Assembly: GCA_046542995.1 (NCBI GenBank)
Contig: JBKHAH010000040.1
Span: 1 to 28,835 of the forward strand
DNA: 28,835 nucleotides
Direction: 5' to 3'
Origin: Perlabentimonas sp046542995
GTDB lineage: Bacteria; Bacteroidota; Bacteroidia; Bacteroidales; Tenuifilaceae
The notes below the pieces were generated by a model. It saw only the letters and a list, made by a program, of their open reading frames with translations. It searched no databases and was not told the DNA's origin. Position numbers and translations under genes: made by a program. Of this stretch, positions 14,405 to 22,949 are shown piece by piece. Position 1 is the stretch's first letter, and every line of letters begins with the position of its first letter.

Positions 14405-16915
14405 TTACTCTTTCTTTACTTTTCCTTTATTTTGCAAATGCAGGAGTCCCCACCTAATTTCATTATACGAGAATTCTTCGCCTAGAGTTTCTTTTGCAGG
14501 AGTTAGCTGTAAATCTTTGGCTTCAGTAAAATAGTTCTCAATTCTATTTAGTTTCTCTTTGGGAATCAGCTTCTCAACAGGCAGATCGCCCGATTTTATA
14601 AATCTTGTTAAATGACTGGCAACGGTAGATTCTGCAAGTTCTCGTTCCTTGGCAATTTGGCTTATAGATTTACCCTTTTGGAACATTTGGAATGAAGCAA
14701 GGTGCGACTCCCCTTTCTTCTTCTTTTTGGGCTCGGTTTTTGCGTCCTCAAAAATATCTCCCTCAGGAATTGGTATTCCCTTTTCGGCTCTAAAAGCTGT
14801 TACCATCCTAATTATCTCCTCGCCAAACTTTTCCACTTTCTTTTTCCCCATTCCGTTCACCTTCTTTAGCAGCAGCTTATGGTAGGGGAGTTCGCTGGCT
14901 ATCTCAATAAGCGATTTTTGGGTTACTATTCGGTAAACTGCAACGTTTTGCTCTTGAGCAAGCTTGTTCCGCCATTCTTTAAGGCGGTTGTACATATCAG
15001 GATGCTTAACTGTTGTTGTATCTGGTTTTGTATGTGCTCTATCCTTCTTTCTCTTTTTGGGTTCCTCAATGGATGCTTTCGCTTTTGTTTCAATAAATTT
15101 TGTAGTTACAAATCCGTTTTTACAAGAATTAATGCAAACCAACTTTACATTCAGCTCATTAACTACCTTGTTGATGCTCTCATTAATTTTTCCTTTTAGC
15201 TCTTTGCTATCCGTTTCAATATCTATATCATAAAGCGGTTGTAAAATTTCATTCTGAAGTTTTGGGGCAAAGTAGCTACTTGCCTTCTTTAGCCTGTCTT
15301 GAAGAGAAGCATTATCTTCAACCATTGAATGCTCCTCAATTAATCTAACAATTTGCTGCGTGAACTTAGCGCTCACATCAAAAATATCAGATTTTAGCTT
15401 GCTGCTAATTGTATTAAGATATTGAGGTAGGTTAGGCTGAAAGCTGTTTACATTTGCTTTTACAAAGCGAAGGGCTTGGTCGAGTTGATTTTGAGCTAAT
15501 TTAAAGTTGAAGAGTTCCATCAACAGGTCTCTTTGATATTCGAGTTGAGCCTTTTTTAACTGCTCAGGTGTAGGTGGATTATCTTCAATATCCTTATTAA
15601 AACCAGTAACAGTATTGTCGTTTATTATTGCATGTGTTCTAATGGGAGTGCTAAGCACCATACCGTTTAACGATTTGCACCGGCTTAGCGCAACGTAAAC
15701 CTGCCCGTGCGTAAATGCTGCCTGTGCGTCAATAATTGCTTTTTCGAAGGTAAGTCCCTGGCTTTTATGAATGGTAATAGCCCAGGCCAGTTTTAACGGG
15801 TACTGGGTAAAGCTCCCGGTTACTGTTTCATCAATCTCCTTGGTATCGTTGTTTATGGTGTATTTAGTATTATCCCATTCAAGTGGAGTAACGGCGATAG
15901 GGAAGTTATCCTCAGGGCACTCAACATATAGTACATCATCATCAATATATTTTAGCGTGCCAATTTTTCCGTTGAAGAAAAGCTTCTCGTGTGAGGGGTC
16001 ATTTTTTACGAACATTACCTGTGCACCTTCTTTTAGCGTTAACTCATAGTCTGTTGGATAGGAGTGTTCTGGGAAGTCTCCAGATATTACAGCGCTGAAG
16101 GTATGTGGTTTAGCATCAATTTCTTTCAGTTTTCTTGTGTTAATGCTTTGGGCCTGATGGTTATGCGTTGTTAGGGTGATGTAGCCTTCGCTATCGGCAG
16201 GGTTGAAGTTGGGTATATGCTGTTGGTTAAGCATTGCGATGCTTTCATCATCCAGCTGATTGTTACGTACTTTGTTTAGTAGCTCAATAAATACTTTGTC
16301 GCTTTGGCGAAAGATGTGTTTTAGCTCAACGGAGATGTAATTAGTTTGCCGCAGCGCTTTGCTACTAAAAAAGAATACTGTATCGTAGTACTGTCTGAGA
16401 ATAGACCACTCATCATCCTTAGCAATGGGCGCTAATTGTTGCAAATCGCCAATCATAAGAAGCTGGACGCCGCCAAAAGGTTTGTTACGATTTTTAAACC
16501 TACGTAGCACTCCGTCAATTCCGTCAAGCAGATCGGCACGCACCATGCTTATCTCATCAATTACCAGAAGGTCAAGGCTTCTTATGATGTTAATCTTATC
16601 GCGGCTAAAACGCTGTAGGCGCGACCTTTCATTACCAGATTCATTTACGTTTGATAAACTGTTTGTGCTTTGATTATTCGGGAGTTGAGGGCCAAAGGGG
16701 AGCTGGAAGAATGAGTGGATAGTAACTCCCCCGGCATTAATAGCAGCAACACCTGTTGGTGCAACAACTATCATCCTTTTGAAAGTTGAGTGTTTTAAAT
16801 TATGTAGGAATGTTGTCTTTCCTGTTCCTGCTTTGCCAGTTAAAAAAACATTTGTTCCGGTAAACTGAACAAAATCAAAAGCTAATTGCAGCTGTGGATT
16901 ATTTATGTATTCCAT
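14405..16915 (-). CDS. PIF1-like helicase with HRDC and C-terminal HTH domains
   Basis: The 836-residue protein is an SF1B helicase of the PIF1/RecD-like group. Helicase motifs in order: Walker A GKAGTGKT (27-34), motif Ia around VVAPTGVAAINAGGVTIHSFF, Walker B VIDEISMV (118-125), GDLQQLAP (motif III), the AWAITIHKSQGLTF block (motif V) and VYVALSRCKSLNG (motif VI). A linker with a basic, Lys-rich patch leads to an HRDC domain (about 642-708, with LLLKKVNGMGKKKVEKFGEEII) and then a C-terminal helix-turn-helix of the RQC/HTH_40 kind (about 741-830, with KSISQIAKERELAESTVASHL). Such helicases unwind DNA or DNA/RNA structures in genome maintenance. All motifs are intact. The gene is alone on its strand and convergent with the export operon. 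Confidence 0.93.
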   Translation of the reverse strand: MEYINNPQLQLAFDFVQFTGTNVFLTGKAGTGKTTFLHNLKHSTFKRMIVVAPTGVAAINAGGVTIHSFFQLPFGPQLPNNQSTNSLSNVNESGNERSRLQRFSRDKINIIRSLDLLVIDEISMVRADLLDGIDGVLRRFKNRNKPFGGVQLLMIGDLQQLAPIAKDDEWSILRQYYDTVFFFSSKALRQTNYISVELKHIFRQSDKVFIELLNKVRNNQLDDESIAMLNQQHIPNFNPADSEGYITLTTHNHQAQSINTRKLKEIDAKPHTFSAVISGDFPEHSYPTDYELTLKEGAQVMFVKNDPSHEKLFFNGKIGTLKYIDDDVLYVECPEDNFPIAVTPLEWDNTKYTINNDTKEIDETVTGSFTQYPLKLAWAITIHKSQGLTFEKAIIDAQAAFTHGQVYVALSRCKSLNGMVLSTPIRTHAIINDNTVTGFNKDIEDNPPTPEQLKKAQLEYQRDLLMELFNFKLAQNQLDQALRFVKANVNSFQPNLPQYLNTISSKLKSDIFDVSAKFTQQIVRLIEEHSMVEDNASLQDRLKKASSYFAPKLQNEILQPLYDIDIETDSKELKGKINESINKVVNELNVKLVCINSCKNGFVTTKFIETKAKASIEEPKKRKKDRAHTKPDTTTVKHPDMYNRLKEWRNKLAQEQNVAVYRIVTQKSLIEIASELPYHKLLLKKVNGMGKKKVEKFGEEIIRMVTAFRAEKGIPIPEGDIFEDAKTEPKKKKKGESHLASFQMFQKGKSISQIAKERELAESTVASHLTRFIKSGDLPVEKLIPKEKLNRIENYFTEAKDLQLTPAKETLGEEFSYNEIRWGLLHLQNKGKVKKE

Positions 16916-17008
16916 GCTATTTTCTATTGCCTTAACATTAAAAGGCTTTTTTGGGGTTTAACTTTAATGAGGTTTTAAATGTATATTCAAGCGAACTCTG
17001 TTTGTAAT

Positions 17009-17058
17009 ACTAAACCGCTAGCAAGATGAACAAAGTGAAATCTTGTAGCAGGTTTAGT
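17009..17058. repeat. Imperfect inverted repeat (50 bp)
   Basis: ACTAAACC (17009-17016) pairs with GGTTTAGT (17051-17058). Inside, CTA pairs with TAG and AAGAT (17023-17027) with ATCTT (17040-17044), leaving a 12-nt loop; about 16 pairs in total with small internal loops. No T-run follows on either strand, so it is not an ordinary terminator. Its function is unknown. Confidence 0.55.
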
Positions 17059-17079
17059 TTATGTCGACAGACTATTAAT

Positions 17080-17111
17080 CTTAATATAAAAATGGAATGA
17101 ATTATATTAAG
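17080..17111. repeat. Perfect 10-bp inverted repeat
   Basis: CTTAATATAA (17080-17089) and TTATATTAAG (17102-17111) are perfect reverse complements separated by 12 nt. It lies 21 bp from the preceding dyad, which also has a 12-nt loop. The arms are purely AT except at the ends, so chance is more likely than for a GC-containing repeat. An operator is possible. Confidence 0.5.
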
Positions 17112-17278
17112 CAACTTGATAGCAAGTCGGTATAAATCAGTTTTGATAAAGATATAGTTTTGGCATCTATTTCCCAAATCACAATGGCTAAACACTTTTT
17201 TATGAGTGCATACAAATTCATCATAGTGTTTTATAATAATAATTAATACAAGAGATTTTAGAAAAGATGAGATTTATT

Positions 17279-17307
17279 TTTGGGGTAATTATTTTTGACT
17301 ATTTTTG
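17279..17307 (+). promoter_or_regulatory. Candidate promoter of the POT transporter gene
   Basis: TTTG (17279-17282), 17 bp, then TATTTTTG (17300-17307) matches the Bacteroidota -33/-7 pattern at the short end of the spacing range. Transcription would start near 17314, giving a leader of about 205 nt before the ATG at 17521. Confidence 0.45.
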
Positions 17308-17520
17308 CCAATGAATGTAGTTTTGTAACTATGAAGATTGTTTTAGGTCAATTACTTTATCGCGATCACTACTTCCTTGGTTTTTGGCATTTGCTTATTG
17401 AATGCTAATTAATCCTTTCCCCTTTTTCTTTATCTACCTTAATTAGTTACCTAGATTTAATCTAGAGTTTGGTTTTGCTTAAATTTTCAATAAATAATAA
17501 TCACTAAAAAACAAAAAGTT

Positions 17521-19050
17521 ATGAAGAAAGGACACCCGAAGGCCCTTTACTATCTATTTTTTGCGGAGCTCTGGGAGCGTTTTAGCTACTACGGTATGCG
17601 CGCGTTGCTTGTGCTTTATGTAGTTGAGAGGTTGTACACCGATTTAGTTAGTAATGAAGCTGATGAGTTAGCTTACGGTATTTATGCCGCTTTTGGTGCG
17701 TTGGTTTACGCAACACCCGTGCTTGGCGGAATGATTGCTGATAAGTTTTTAGGTTATCGTAAATCAATTATGACTGGTGGTGTTATGATGACCATCGGCC
17801 TATTCTTAATGGTTATTCCAGAGCCATTATTCTTCTTTTCAGGATTGGGTTTCTTGGTAACAGGTAACGGACTGTTTAAACCAAATATCTCATCAATGGT
17901 TGGTAGTTTGTACGAGCCAGGTGACCCCCGCAGGGATGGAGGATTTACAATCTTTTACATGGGTATTAATATTGGCGCTTGGTTGTCGCCACTTGTGTGT
18001 GGTTGGGTTGCATACCAGTGGGGTTGGGCCTATGGTTTTGGAATGGCAGGTGTTGGAATGGTATTAGGTTTAATTGTATTCCAAATTGGTATTAACACCA
18101 ACGTTTTTACCGATAAAGGTTTACCTCCTGCAACCGAAGAGGCTAAAAAGAAAATTGCTGGTGTTAGCTTGTCGGCATGGTCAATAATTTTATCCATTGT
18201 AGCGGTACCCGTTTTAAGCATGCTTATTTGGCAAAGCGATTTAGCAGGCTATTTGCTTTACACCATTTTAGCACTGGTTGTTATTATTGTTGGTAAATCG
18301 TTTATGGAGATTACTAAAGTGGAACGAGAGAAGATTATTGCCATTTTTATACTGGCAATTTTCAGTACAATTTTCTGGTCGTTCTTTGAGCAAGCTGGAA
18401 GCACCATAACTCTTTACGCAAGCCGTAATGTTGATTTGGTTTTTATGAATGCCGCCCAAACTAACATGATTAATCCATTCTTTATTATTACGCTAGCTAT
18501 TCCATTCTCAATGATATGGACATGGCTCTCAATGAAGAGGATGAATCCCTTCACACCGTTTAAATTTGCTTACGGTTTAGCTCAGGTTGGTTTAGGATTC
18601 CTGATTTTTGCGTATGGAGCAAGGTTTGCATCAGAAACTGGTCAGGTGCCAATACTCTTCTTAATTGTTGGATACTTCTTTATTACAACAGGAGAACTAT
18701 TTATAAGTCCAATTGGATTATCGGTTGTAACCCGCCTTTCTCCTGCTAAGGTAGTTAGTTTCATGATGGGTGTTTGGTTCTTATCAATGTCGTTTGCGCA
18801 TTACATAGCTGGTATTATTGCTAAGTTTACTACAAAGGATGTAGAAGGAAATGGTGGTTTGTTTGAAAGAATCACCCTTAGCGTTACCGGATTATCACCC
18901 GATGGGGTAGCAAACGCCGAAGGCGGTTTCAGAACGCTACTCTCATACTCTCATGTATTCTCAACAATTGCTATAGTAGCTTTTGGTGTTGCTGTTATGG
19001 CGCTGGTTTTAGCTCCGCTAATTAGAAAGCTGATGCATGGAGAGCACTAG
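17521..19050 (+). CDS. POT/PTR2-family proton-coupled peptide transporter
   Basis: The 509-residue inner-membrane protein takes up di- and tripeptides with protons. The family signature E16-x-x-E-R-F-x-Y-Y-G25 (ELWERFSYYG) is complete, including the proton-coupling ExxER. The second signature region (FYMGINIGAWLSPLVCGWVA) is on about helix 5, and FWSFFEQAGSTITLYA is on the helix-7 side. There are about 14 hydrophobic helices, the usual number for bacterial POT members, with a longer loop near residues 430-460. Length is normal. A terminator follows directly. Together with the secreted carboxypeptidase elsewhere in the window it fits a peptide-using lifestyle, though the two are not co-transcribed. 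Confidence 0.93.
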   Translation: MKKGHPKALYYLFFAELWERFSYYGMRALLVLYVVERLYTDLVSNEADELAYGIYAAFGALVYATPVLGGMIADKFLGYRKSIMTGGVMMTIGLFLMVIPEPLFFFSGLGFLVTGNGLFKPNISSMVGSLYEPGDPRRDGGFTIFYMGINIGAWLSPLVCGWVAYQWGWAYGFGMAGVGMVLGLIVFQIGINTNVFTDKGLPPATEEAKKKIAGVSLSAWSIILSIVAVPVLSMLIWQSDLAGYLLYTILALVVIIVGKSFMEITKVEREKIIAIFILAIFSTIFWSFFEQAGSTITLYASRNVDLVFMNAAQTNMINPFFIITLAIPFSMIWTWLSMKRMNPFTPFKFAYGLAQVGLGFLIFAYGARFASETGQVPILFLIVGYFFITTGELFISPIGLSVVTRLSPAKVVSFMMGVWFLSMSFAHYIAGIIAKFTTKDVEGNGGLFERITLSVTGLSPDGVANAEGGFRTLLSYSHVFSTIAIVAFGVAVMALVLAPLIRKLMHGEH

Positions 19051-19066
19051 GATCTCTTAAGTTATT

Positions 19067-19098
19067 AAAAAGGGGAGCAGTAAACTCCCCTTTTTTTT
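19067..19098 (+). terminator. Rho-independent terminator after the POT gene
   Basis: AAAAAGGGGAG (19067-19077) pairs with CTCCCCTTTTT (from 19085) across a 7-nt loop, and the 3' arm runs into a tract of eight T. It starts 16 nt after the stop codon. Confidence 0.9.
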
Positions 19099-19166
19099 AT
19101 GCCTTTAGCCTGACGTTTTAGCTACTTTTAACACAATAAGAACGTGGCAGAAGCGCTATAATAACA

Positions 19167-19174
19167 TATTTTTG
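19167..19174 (+). promoter_or_regulatory. -7 box upstream of gldB
   Basis: TATTTTTG at 19167-19174 matches TAnnTTTG exactly and would place the start point near 19181, about 14 nt before the ATG at 19195. I see no good -33 TTG at the right distance. The GTG that could start a longer frame overlaps the last base of this box, which favours the ATG. Confidence 0.45.
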
Positions 19175-19194
19175 TGGTTATAAAATGTAAGATT

Positions 19195-20208
19195 ATGAGA
19201 CTAGGAAATATTTTACTGGGTTTATTTATTATCGCAATGATGCTGCTTAAATCATGTACGTGTAGCAAGGATGAGGTGCCGTTGGAAAGCATTGATCTTG
19301 AAATGAGTATTCATCGGTTCGATCAGGATCTTTTTGGAATAAACCCCGATTCTATTGAAAATAATACTGAATGGTTAGAGGAGAAGTATGGAGATTTCTT
19401 CTCTCATTTTACAGATGGTATTATTGGAATAGGTTTACCTGAGGATCCTGAATTTAGTAGCTACCTTTACAGCTTTGTAACCGATAATATGGTTTCGGAA
19501 ACCTATGCCGAAGTGCAGAAGGTTTTTCCAAATACTGACAAATTAGATCAAACGATAACCAACGCCTTTAAGCGATACAAGTATTATTTTCCAGAGAAAG
19601 AAGTGCCAAAAGTATACGGGTTTGTGTCAGGATTTAACAACTCGGTAATGATTGCTGAAGGTATAGTTGGCGTAGGGTTTGATCGTTATTTAGGGCGTGA
19701 TTGTGAGTATTACCCCATGCTGGGTATTCATAAGTACCTAAGGCATAATATGCATCCCAAGAAAATCCCCTCCGACATAATCAGATCATGGGCTTTTGGC
19801 GAGTTTCAGTTTAATGATACCATTGACGATCTTGCAAGCAATATAATATATGAGGGCAAACTCATGTATCTGACTAAACGATTGCTACCTGAACAATCGG
19901 ATAGCTTAATTTTTGGCTTTACGCCAGATCAAATGGAATGGTGTAAGCGGAATGAAGCACAAATGTGGGGGCATCTGGTTGAGCACAAGTTGCTGTTTAC
20001 TACCGAACAATTTACAATAAACCAGTTTGTTGGTGATGCACCGTTCACTCATGGATTTACTAAAGAATCTCCAGGAAAAGCAGCCGTTTGGCTAGGTTAC
20101 AGAATAGTTTCCAGATTCATGAGAAGGAATAATGATTATACATTATCCATGCTTATGAATGAAAAGGATTATCAGAGTATCCTCAAAAAATCAAGGTATA
20201 ACCCCTAA
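19195..20208 (+). CDS. gldB: GldB-type gliding-motility lipoprotein
   Basis: From the ATG at 19195 the protein has 337 residues. It opens with a lipoprotein signal (MRLGNILLGLFIIAMMLLKSC) whose lipobox ends at Cys21. The start codon of a longer frame (GTG 19174) overlaps the promoter box and adds seven residues before the signal, so I reject it. The mature protein matches GldB: the early IHRFDQDLFGI block, the central YPMLGIHKYLRHNM segment, and the C-terminal FVGDAPFTHGFTKESPGKAAVWLGYRIVSRFM stretch. GldB is needed for gliding in Flavobacterium, and homologues occur in non-gliding Bacteroidota too, so motility cannot be concluded. gldC, a frequent neighbour, is not present. The gene stands alone between two terminators. 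Confidence 0.88.
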   Translation: MRLGNILLGLFIIAMMLLKSCTCSKDEVPLESIDLEMSIHRFDQDLFGINPDSIENNTEWLEEKYGDFFSHFTDGIIGIGLPEDPEFSSYLYSFVTDNMVSETYAEVQKVFPNTDKLDQTITNAFKRYKYYFPEKEVPKVYGFVSGFNNSVMIAEGIVGVGFDRYLGRDCEYYPMLGIHKYLRHNMHPKKIPSDIIRSWAFGEFQFNDTIDDLASNIIYEGKLMYLTKRLLPEQSDSLIFGFTPDQMEWCKRNEAQMWGHLVEHKLLFTTEQFTINQFVGDAPFTHGFTKESPGKAAVWLGYRIVSRFMRRNNDYTLSMLMNEKDYQSILKKSRYNP

Positions 20209-20236
20209 AATATTTAATGCTACCCTTATTTATGAG

Positions 20237-20280
20237 AAAGCTCGCTGTTGCATTAAAGCAAAGCGAGCTTTTGGTTTTTA
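20237..20280 (+). terminator. Terminator after gldB
   Basis: AAAGCTCGCT (20237-20246) pairs perfectly with AGCGAGCTTT (20262-20271). The loop contains a further TTGC/GCAA pairing, and the stem is followed by a T-rich tail (TTGGTTTTTA). It begins 28 nt after the gldB stop. Confidence 0.8.
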
Positions 20281-20426
20281 GGCTGGATTGAAAATTGGGA
20301 CAAAAACCACATATTTACATAGCATAGATGATGAATTACAAATAAAGGTTGCGTAATGATTAAAAATAATAATTTTATGTTTTTTTACTTGACCTTTTAA
20401 ATATTTAGATGTATTGATGTAACTTT

Positions 20427-20453
20427 TTGGCATAATACATGTAATTACTTTTG
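20427..20453 (+). promoter_or_regulatory. Promoter candidate for the TPR sensor kinase
   Basis: TACTTTTG (20446-20453) matches the TAnnTTTG -7 box, with a TTG at 20427-20429 at 16 bp, slightly short. The same stretch can be read as a sigma-54-like element (TTTTGGCAT, then ATGTAA, with 12 bp between GG and GT). The two readings are alternatives; the TAnnTTTG one is the safer. Confidence 0.4.
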
Positions 20454-20493
20454 TATGACAGAGATATTAAATAACCATTGGTGAATATAATTA

Positions 20494-22485
20494 ATGAGAA
20501 CATTTAAACAATTACTACTACCTATCCTCACAATATTACTTGCATTACAATCTCTTGTGGTGTTAGGACAAACTGATACCCTAAAGGCAACCTTAAAAAA
20601 CTTAAGCCCCGAGGAAAGGGTTGAGGTTTATGATAGGTTAGCCAAAACTTTTGAGAATGATTCAATAGAGTTAAGCCTAAAGTATCAAAAACTCTCTTAT
20701 GAGGCTTCAGTTGACTTGGGTGAAGCAAAATTAATGATAAAACAGGCCGAGAAACTCGCTGATAAATACACCCATCTTGCTCGTTACAATTCAGCAATAG
20801 AATTTTACGATAAGGCTATAAACCTGGCTAAAAGGAATGATTTCTCTGATAATATCGGTAGGCTGTTTCGCTACCTTGGGAATGCTTATTACTACAAAGG
20901 CGAATTTGATAAATCCCTAGAGGCACATCTTTTATCTCAGGAGTATGCAAAGGAACATAATGATGAGCATGGTATTGCATCGGCCTATAATAACATTGGC
21001 CTTATTTACATGAAAATGGCTGATTATGATTTGGCTCTTGAGAATTATTTAAAATCTGAGATGTTCTTCTCAAAGCTAGAAAACAATTTGAACCATGGAA
21101 TGGCGCTAATTAACATTGGTAATATTTACTATTTTAAGAATGATTTGCCAAACGCACTTGATTACTATAAGCAAGCACTTAATATATCAGAAGAAGCCAA
21201 CCTGCCATCGCAAATTGCACTTGCCTCCCAAAATCTATCAATAGTTTATCAAGATCTTAAAAATATTGAGGAAGCCTTACGTTATGGTGTCAAAGCGTAT
21301 AATCTTTACCGTGAGAATAATGATGTATATGGGTTAACTAATATAACAAGAAATGTTGGGTACCTTTATTTTGATGTTGATAGCTTGGCAAAAGCAGAAA
21401 AACTGTTTTTAGAGAGCATTCGTTATGCCAGGCAGACAAACTCTTTGCAATCAATTAGTGATTCTTACAAAGCATTATCAGATTTTTACAGTAATAAGGG
21501 CGATTATAAGCGGGCATACGAGTATCTGGCAGCCCAGAATCTGGTTGTTGATAGTTTATACGAAATGGAGACGGATCGCAAACTGGCCGAGTTAGAAGCT
21601 ACGCATGAGCTGGACAGGCAAAAGAAAGAGCATAAGCTCCTTCAAAAATTCTTTATCTTAATGAGCATCCTGGCTCTGCTTATTGTTTTTGTATTGCTAT
21701 TCAACTATAGGGTTAAAGTTAATGCAAACAGGGACCTCAAAGAGAAGAATGTGAAGATTGAGGAGCAGAACATGGAGCTTGAAGAAATTAATGCCACAAA
21801 GAATAAGTTTTTCTCAATAATAGCTCACGATTTAAAAAATCCTCTGGCTGCCTTTATTGGTTTTATGGATACTCTTCAAGAGAAGATACAAGACATGACA
21901 GCTCAAGAGCAAAAAGAGAACCTTAAGCAGGTTACAATGCTTGCCGAGAATATGTTAGACTTTCTTGAGAACCTCCTAAAATGGGGGCGGTCGCAGGTTG
22001 GTGTTCTTGAGTTTAAACCAGAGAATGTGAACCTGAATGCTCTTGTTGAGCAGGCAATTAGAATTGTTTCGTGGAACGCTATCACAAAAAATATTTCCAT
22101 TCACAATAGGGTGGATGACAGCTTAATGGTTATGTGCGATAAGAACATGCTATTAACAGTTATGCGAAACCTAATTAGCAATGCAGTGAAGTTTTCTTAT
22201 CAGGGCGATGAAATATCCATTACTTCAGACAATAAGGAGGACGGTGTTTCTTTACTGGTTAAGGATAATGGAATAGGAATACCTGAAGAGGAGCTGGATC
22301 AACTCTTTAAAATTGATACTAGGGTTAAACGACCTGGTACTGCCAAGGAAATGGGCACTGGGCTTGGTCTTATTCTTTGCAAAGAATTTGTTGAGTACCA
22401 TGGGGGCAACATGATCTTTCATAGCCAGGAAGGAAAAGGCAGCGTTTTTGGTTTTACCATAAAACGGTCAACGCGAATCGATTAA
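20494..22485 (+). CDS. TPR-containing sensor histidine kinase
   Basis: The 663-residue kinase starts with a signal peptide (about 1-26). A periplasmic array of tetratricopeptide repeats follows (about 85-345, e.g. YLGNAYYYKGEFDKSLEAHL and NIGLIYMKMADYDLALENYL), then one membrane helix (386-404), a coiled coil (about 408-436), HisKA with H445 in FSIIAHDLKNPLAAF, and a HATPase domain with N box NLISNAVKFS (N563), DNGIGIP (from 591) and GTGLGL (621-626). This periplasmic-TPR layout is common in Bacteroidota; the TPRs probably bind a protein or peptide partner. No response regulator is encoded next to it, so it is an orphan kinase. Its 3' end overlaps the convergent smpB stop by 4 nt. Confidence 0.93.
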   Translation: MRTFKQLLLPILTILLALQSLVVLGQTDTLKATLKNLSPEERVEVYDRLAKTFENDSIELSLKYQKLSYEASVDLGEAKLMIKQAEKLADKYTHLARYNSAIEFYDKAINLAKRNDFSDNIGRLFRYLGNAYYYKGEFDKSLEAHLLSQEYAKEHNDEHGIASAYNNIGLIYMKMADYDLALENYLKSEMFFSKLENNLNHGMALINIGNIYYFKNDLPNALDYYKQALNISEEANLPSQIALASQNLSIVYQDLKNIEEALRYGVKAYNLYRENNDVYGLTNITRNVGYLYFDVDSLAKAEKLFLESIRYARQTNSLQSISDSYKALSDFYSNKGDYKRAYEYLAAQNLVVDSLYEMETDRKLAELEATHELDRQKKEHKLLQKFFILMSILALLIVFVLLFNYRVKVNANRDLKEKNVKIEEQNMELEEINATKNKFFSIIAHDLKNPLAAFIGFMDTLQEKIQDMTAQEQKENLKQVTMLAENMLDFLENLLKWGRSQVGVLEFKPENVNLNALVEQAIRIVSWNAITKNISIHNRVDDSLMVMCDKNMLLTVMRNLISNAVKFSYQGDEISITSDNKEDGVSLLVKDNGIGIPEEELDQLFKIDTRVKRPGTAKEMGTGLGLILCKEFVEYHGGNMIFHSQEGKGSVFGFTIKRSTRID

Positions 22486-22940
22486 AATTTTCTTAATCGG
22501 TCAAGTTCCCTTTTAGCATCCTTCTGCTTAATATCCTCTCGCTTATCATGCATCTTTTTACCTCGTGCAAGTCCAATATCCACCTTCGCCAAACCTTTGT
22601 TATTAATAAAAAGTTTGAGAGCAATAATGGTTTGTCCCTTTTCTTTTGAGGCGCGGAATAGTTTCCGTAGTTCTGGTTTATTCAATAGTAGCTTGCGGTC
22701 GCGCTTGGGTTCGTGATTATTATAGTTCCCATAGGAGTACTCCGCAATGTGCAAACCCGTTAGCCACAGTTCCCCCTTAATAAATTTGCAGTAAGCATCA
22801 ACCAAACTTGCCTTGCTAAGACGTATCGATTTAATTTCAGTACCTGTAAGTATAATTCCGGCAGTGAAAGTCTCAAGAATCTCATACTGATAAAAAGCCT
22901 TCTTGTTTTTTATTGATACTCTTTTTGATGCTGTAGCCAT
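22482..22940 (-). CDS. smpB: SsrA-binding protein SmpB (trans-translation)
   Basis: The 152-residue protein binds tmRNA and delivers it to stalled ribosomes. Family landmarks: an N terminus reading KNKKAFYQYEILETFTAGIILTG, GTEIKSIRLSKASLVDAY, the HIAEYSYGNYNNHEPKRDRKLLLNK stretch, GLAKVDIGLARGKKMHDKREDIKQKDAKRELDR and a basic C-terminal tail that follows the mRNA path in the ribosome. Length and all motifs are normal. The ssrA RNA gene is not in this window. It begins 9 nt after the stop of the Yip1-like gene on the same strand, so the two are probably co-transcribed. Confidence 0.97.
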   Translation of the reverse strand: MATASKRVSIKNKKAFYQYEILETFTAGIILTGTEIKSIRLSKASLVDAYCKFIKGELWLTGLHIAEYSYGNYNNHEPKRDRKLLLNKPELRKLFRASKEKGQTIIALKLFINNKGLAKVDIGLARGKKMHDKREDIKQKDAKRELDRLRKF

Positions 22941-22949
22941 AAATGGTGA

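Larger units (their letters stand above)
16916..17520. other. 605-bp AT-rich intergenic region with dyads
   Basis: The gap between the divergently transcribed helicase and POT transporter genes holds no convincing gene. Frames that stay open here have no family signature and are AT-rich noise. It does contain two stem-loops listed separately, a third weak dyad (AACAC at 17191-17195 with GTGTT at 17226-17230 and inner TATGA/TCATA), a candidate promoter at 17279-17307 and a 25-codon ATG-to-TAA frame at 17331-17408 in the presumed leader. Confidence 0.6.

Noticed and set aside
14298..14534. Plus-strand frame after tolC
   Set aside because: It runs through the terminator stem and overlaps the helicase 3' end on the other strand; the helicase is supported by domains.
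17010..17195. A 61-residue minus-strand frame in the helicase-POT gap
   Set aside because: It overlaps the stem-loops, has no ribosome-binding site or family pattern, and AT-rich composition explains its length.
22482..22485. 4-nt overlap of the TPR kinase and smpB stop regions
   Set aside because: Convergent short overlaps are common and carry no clear meaning here.
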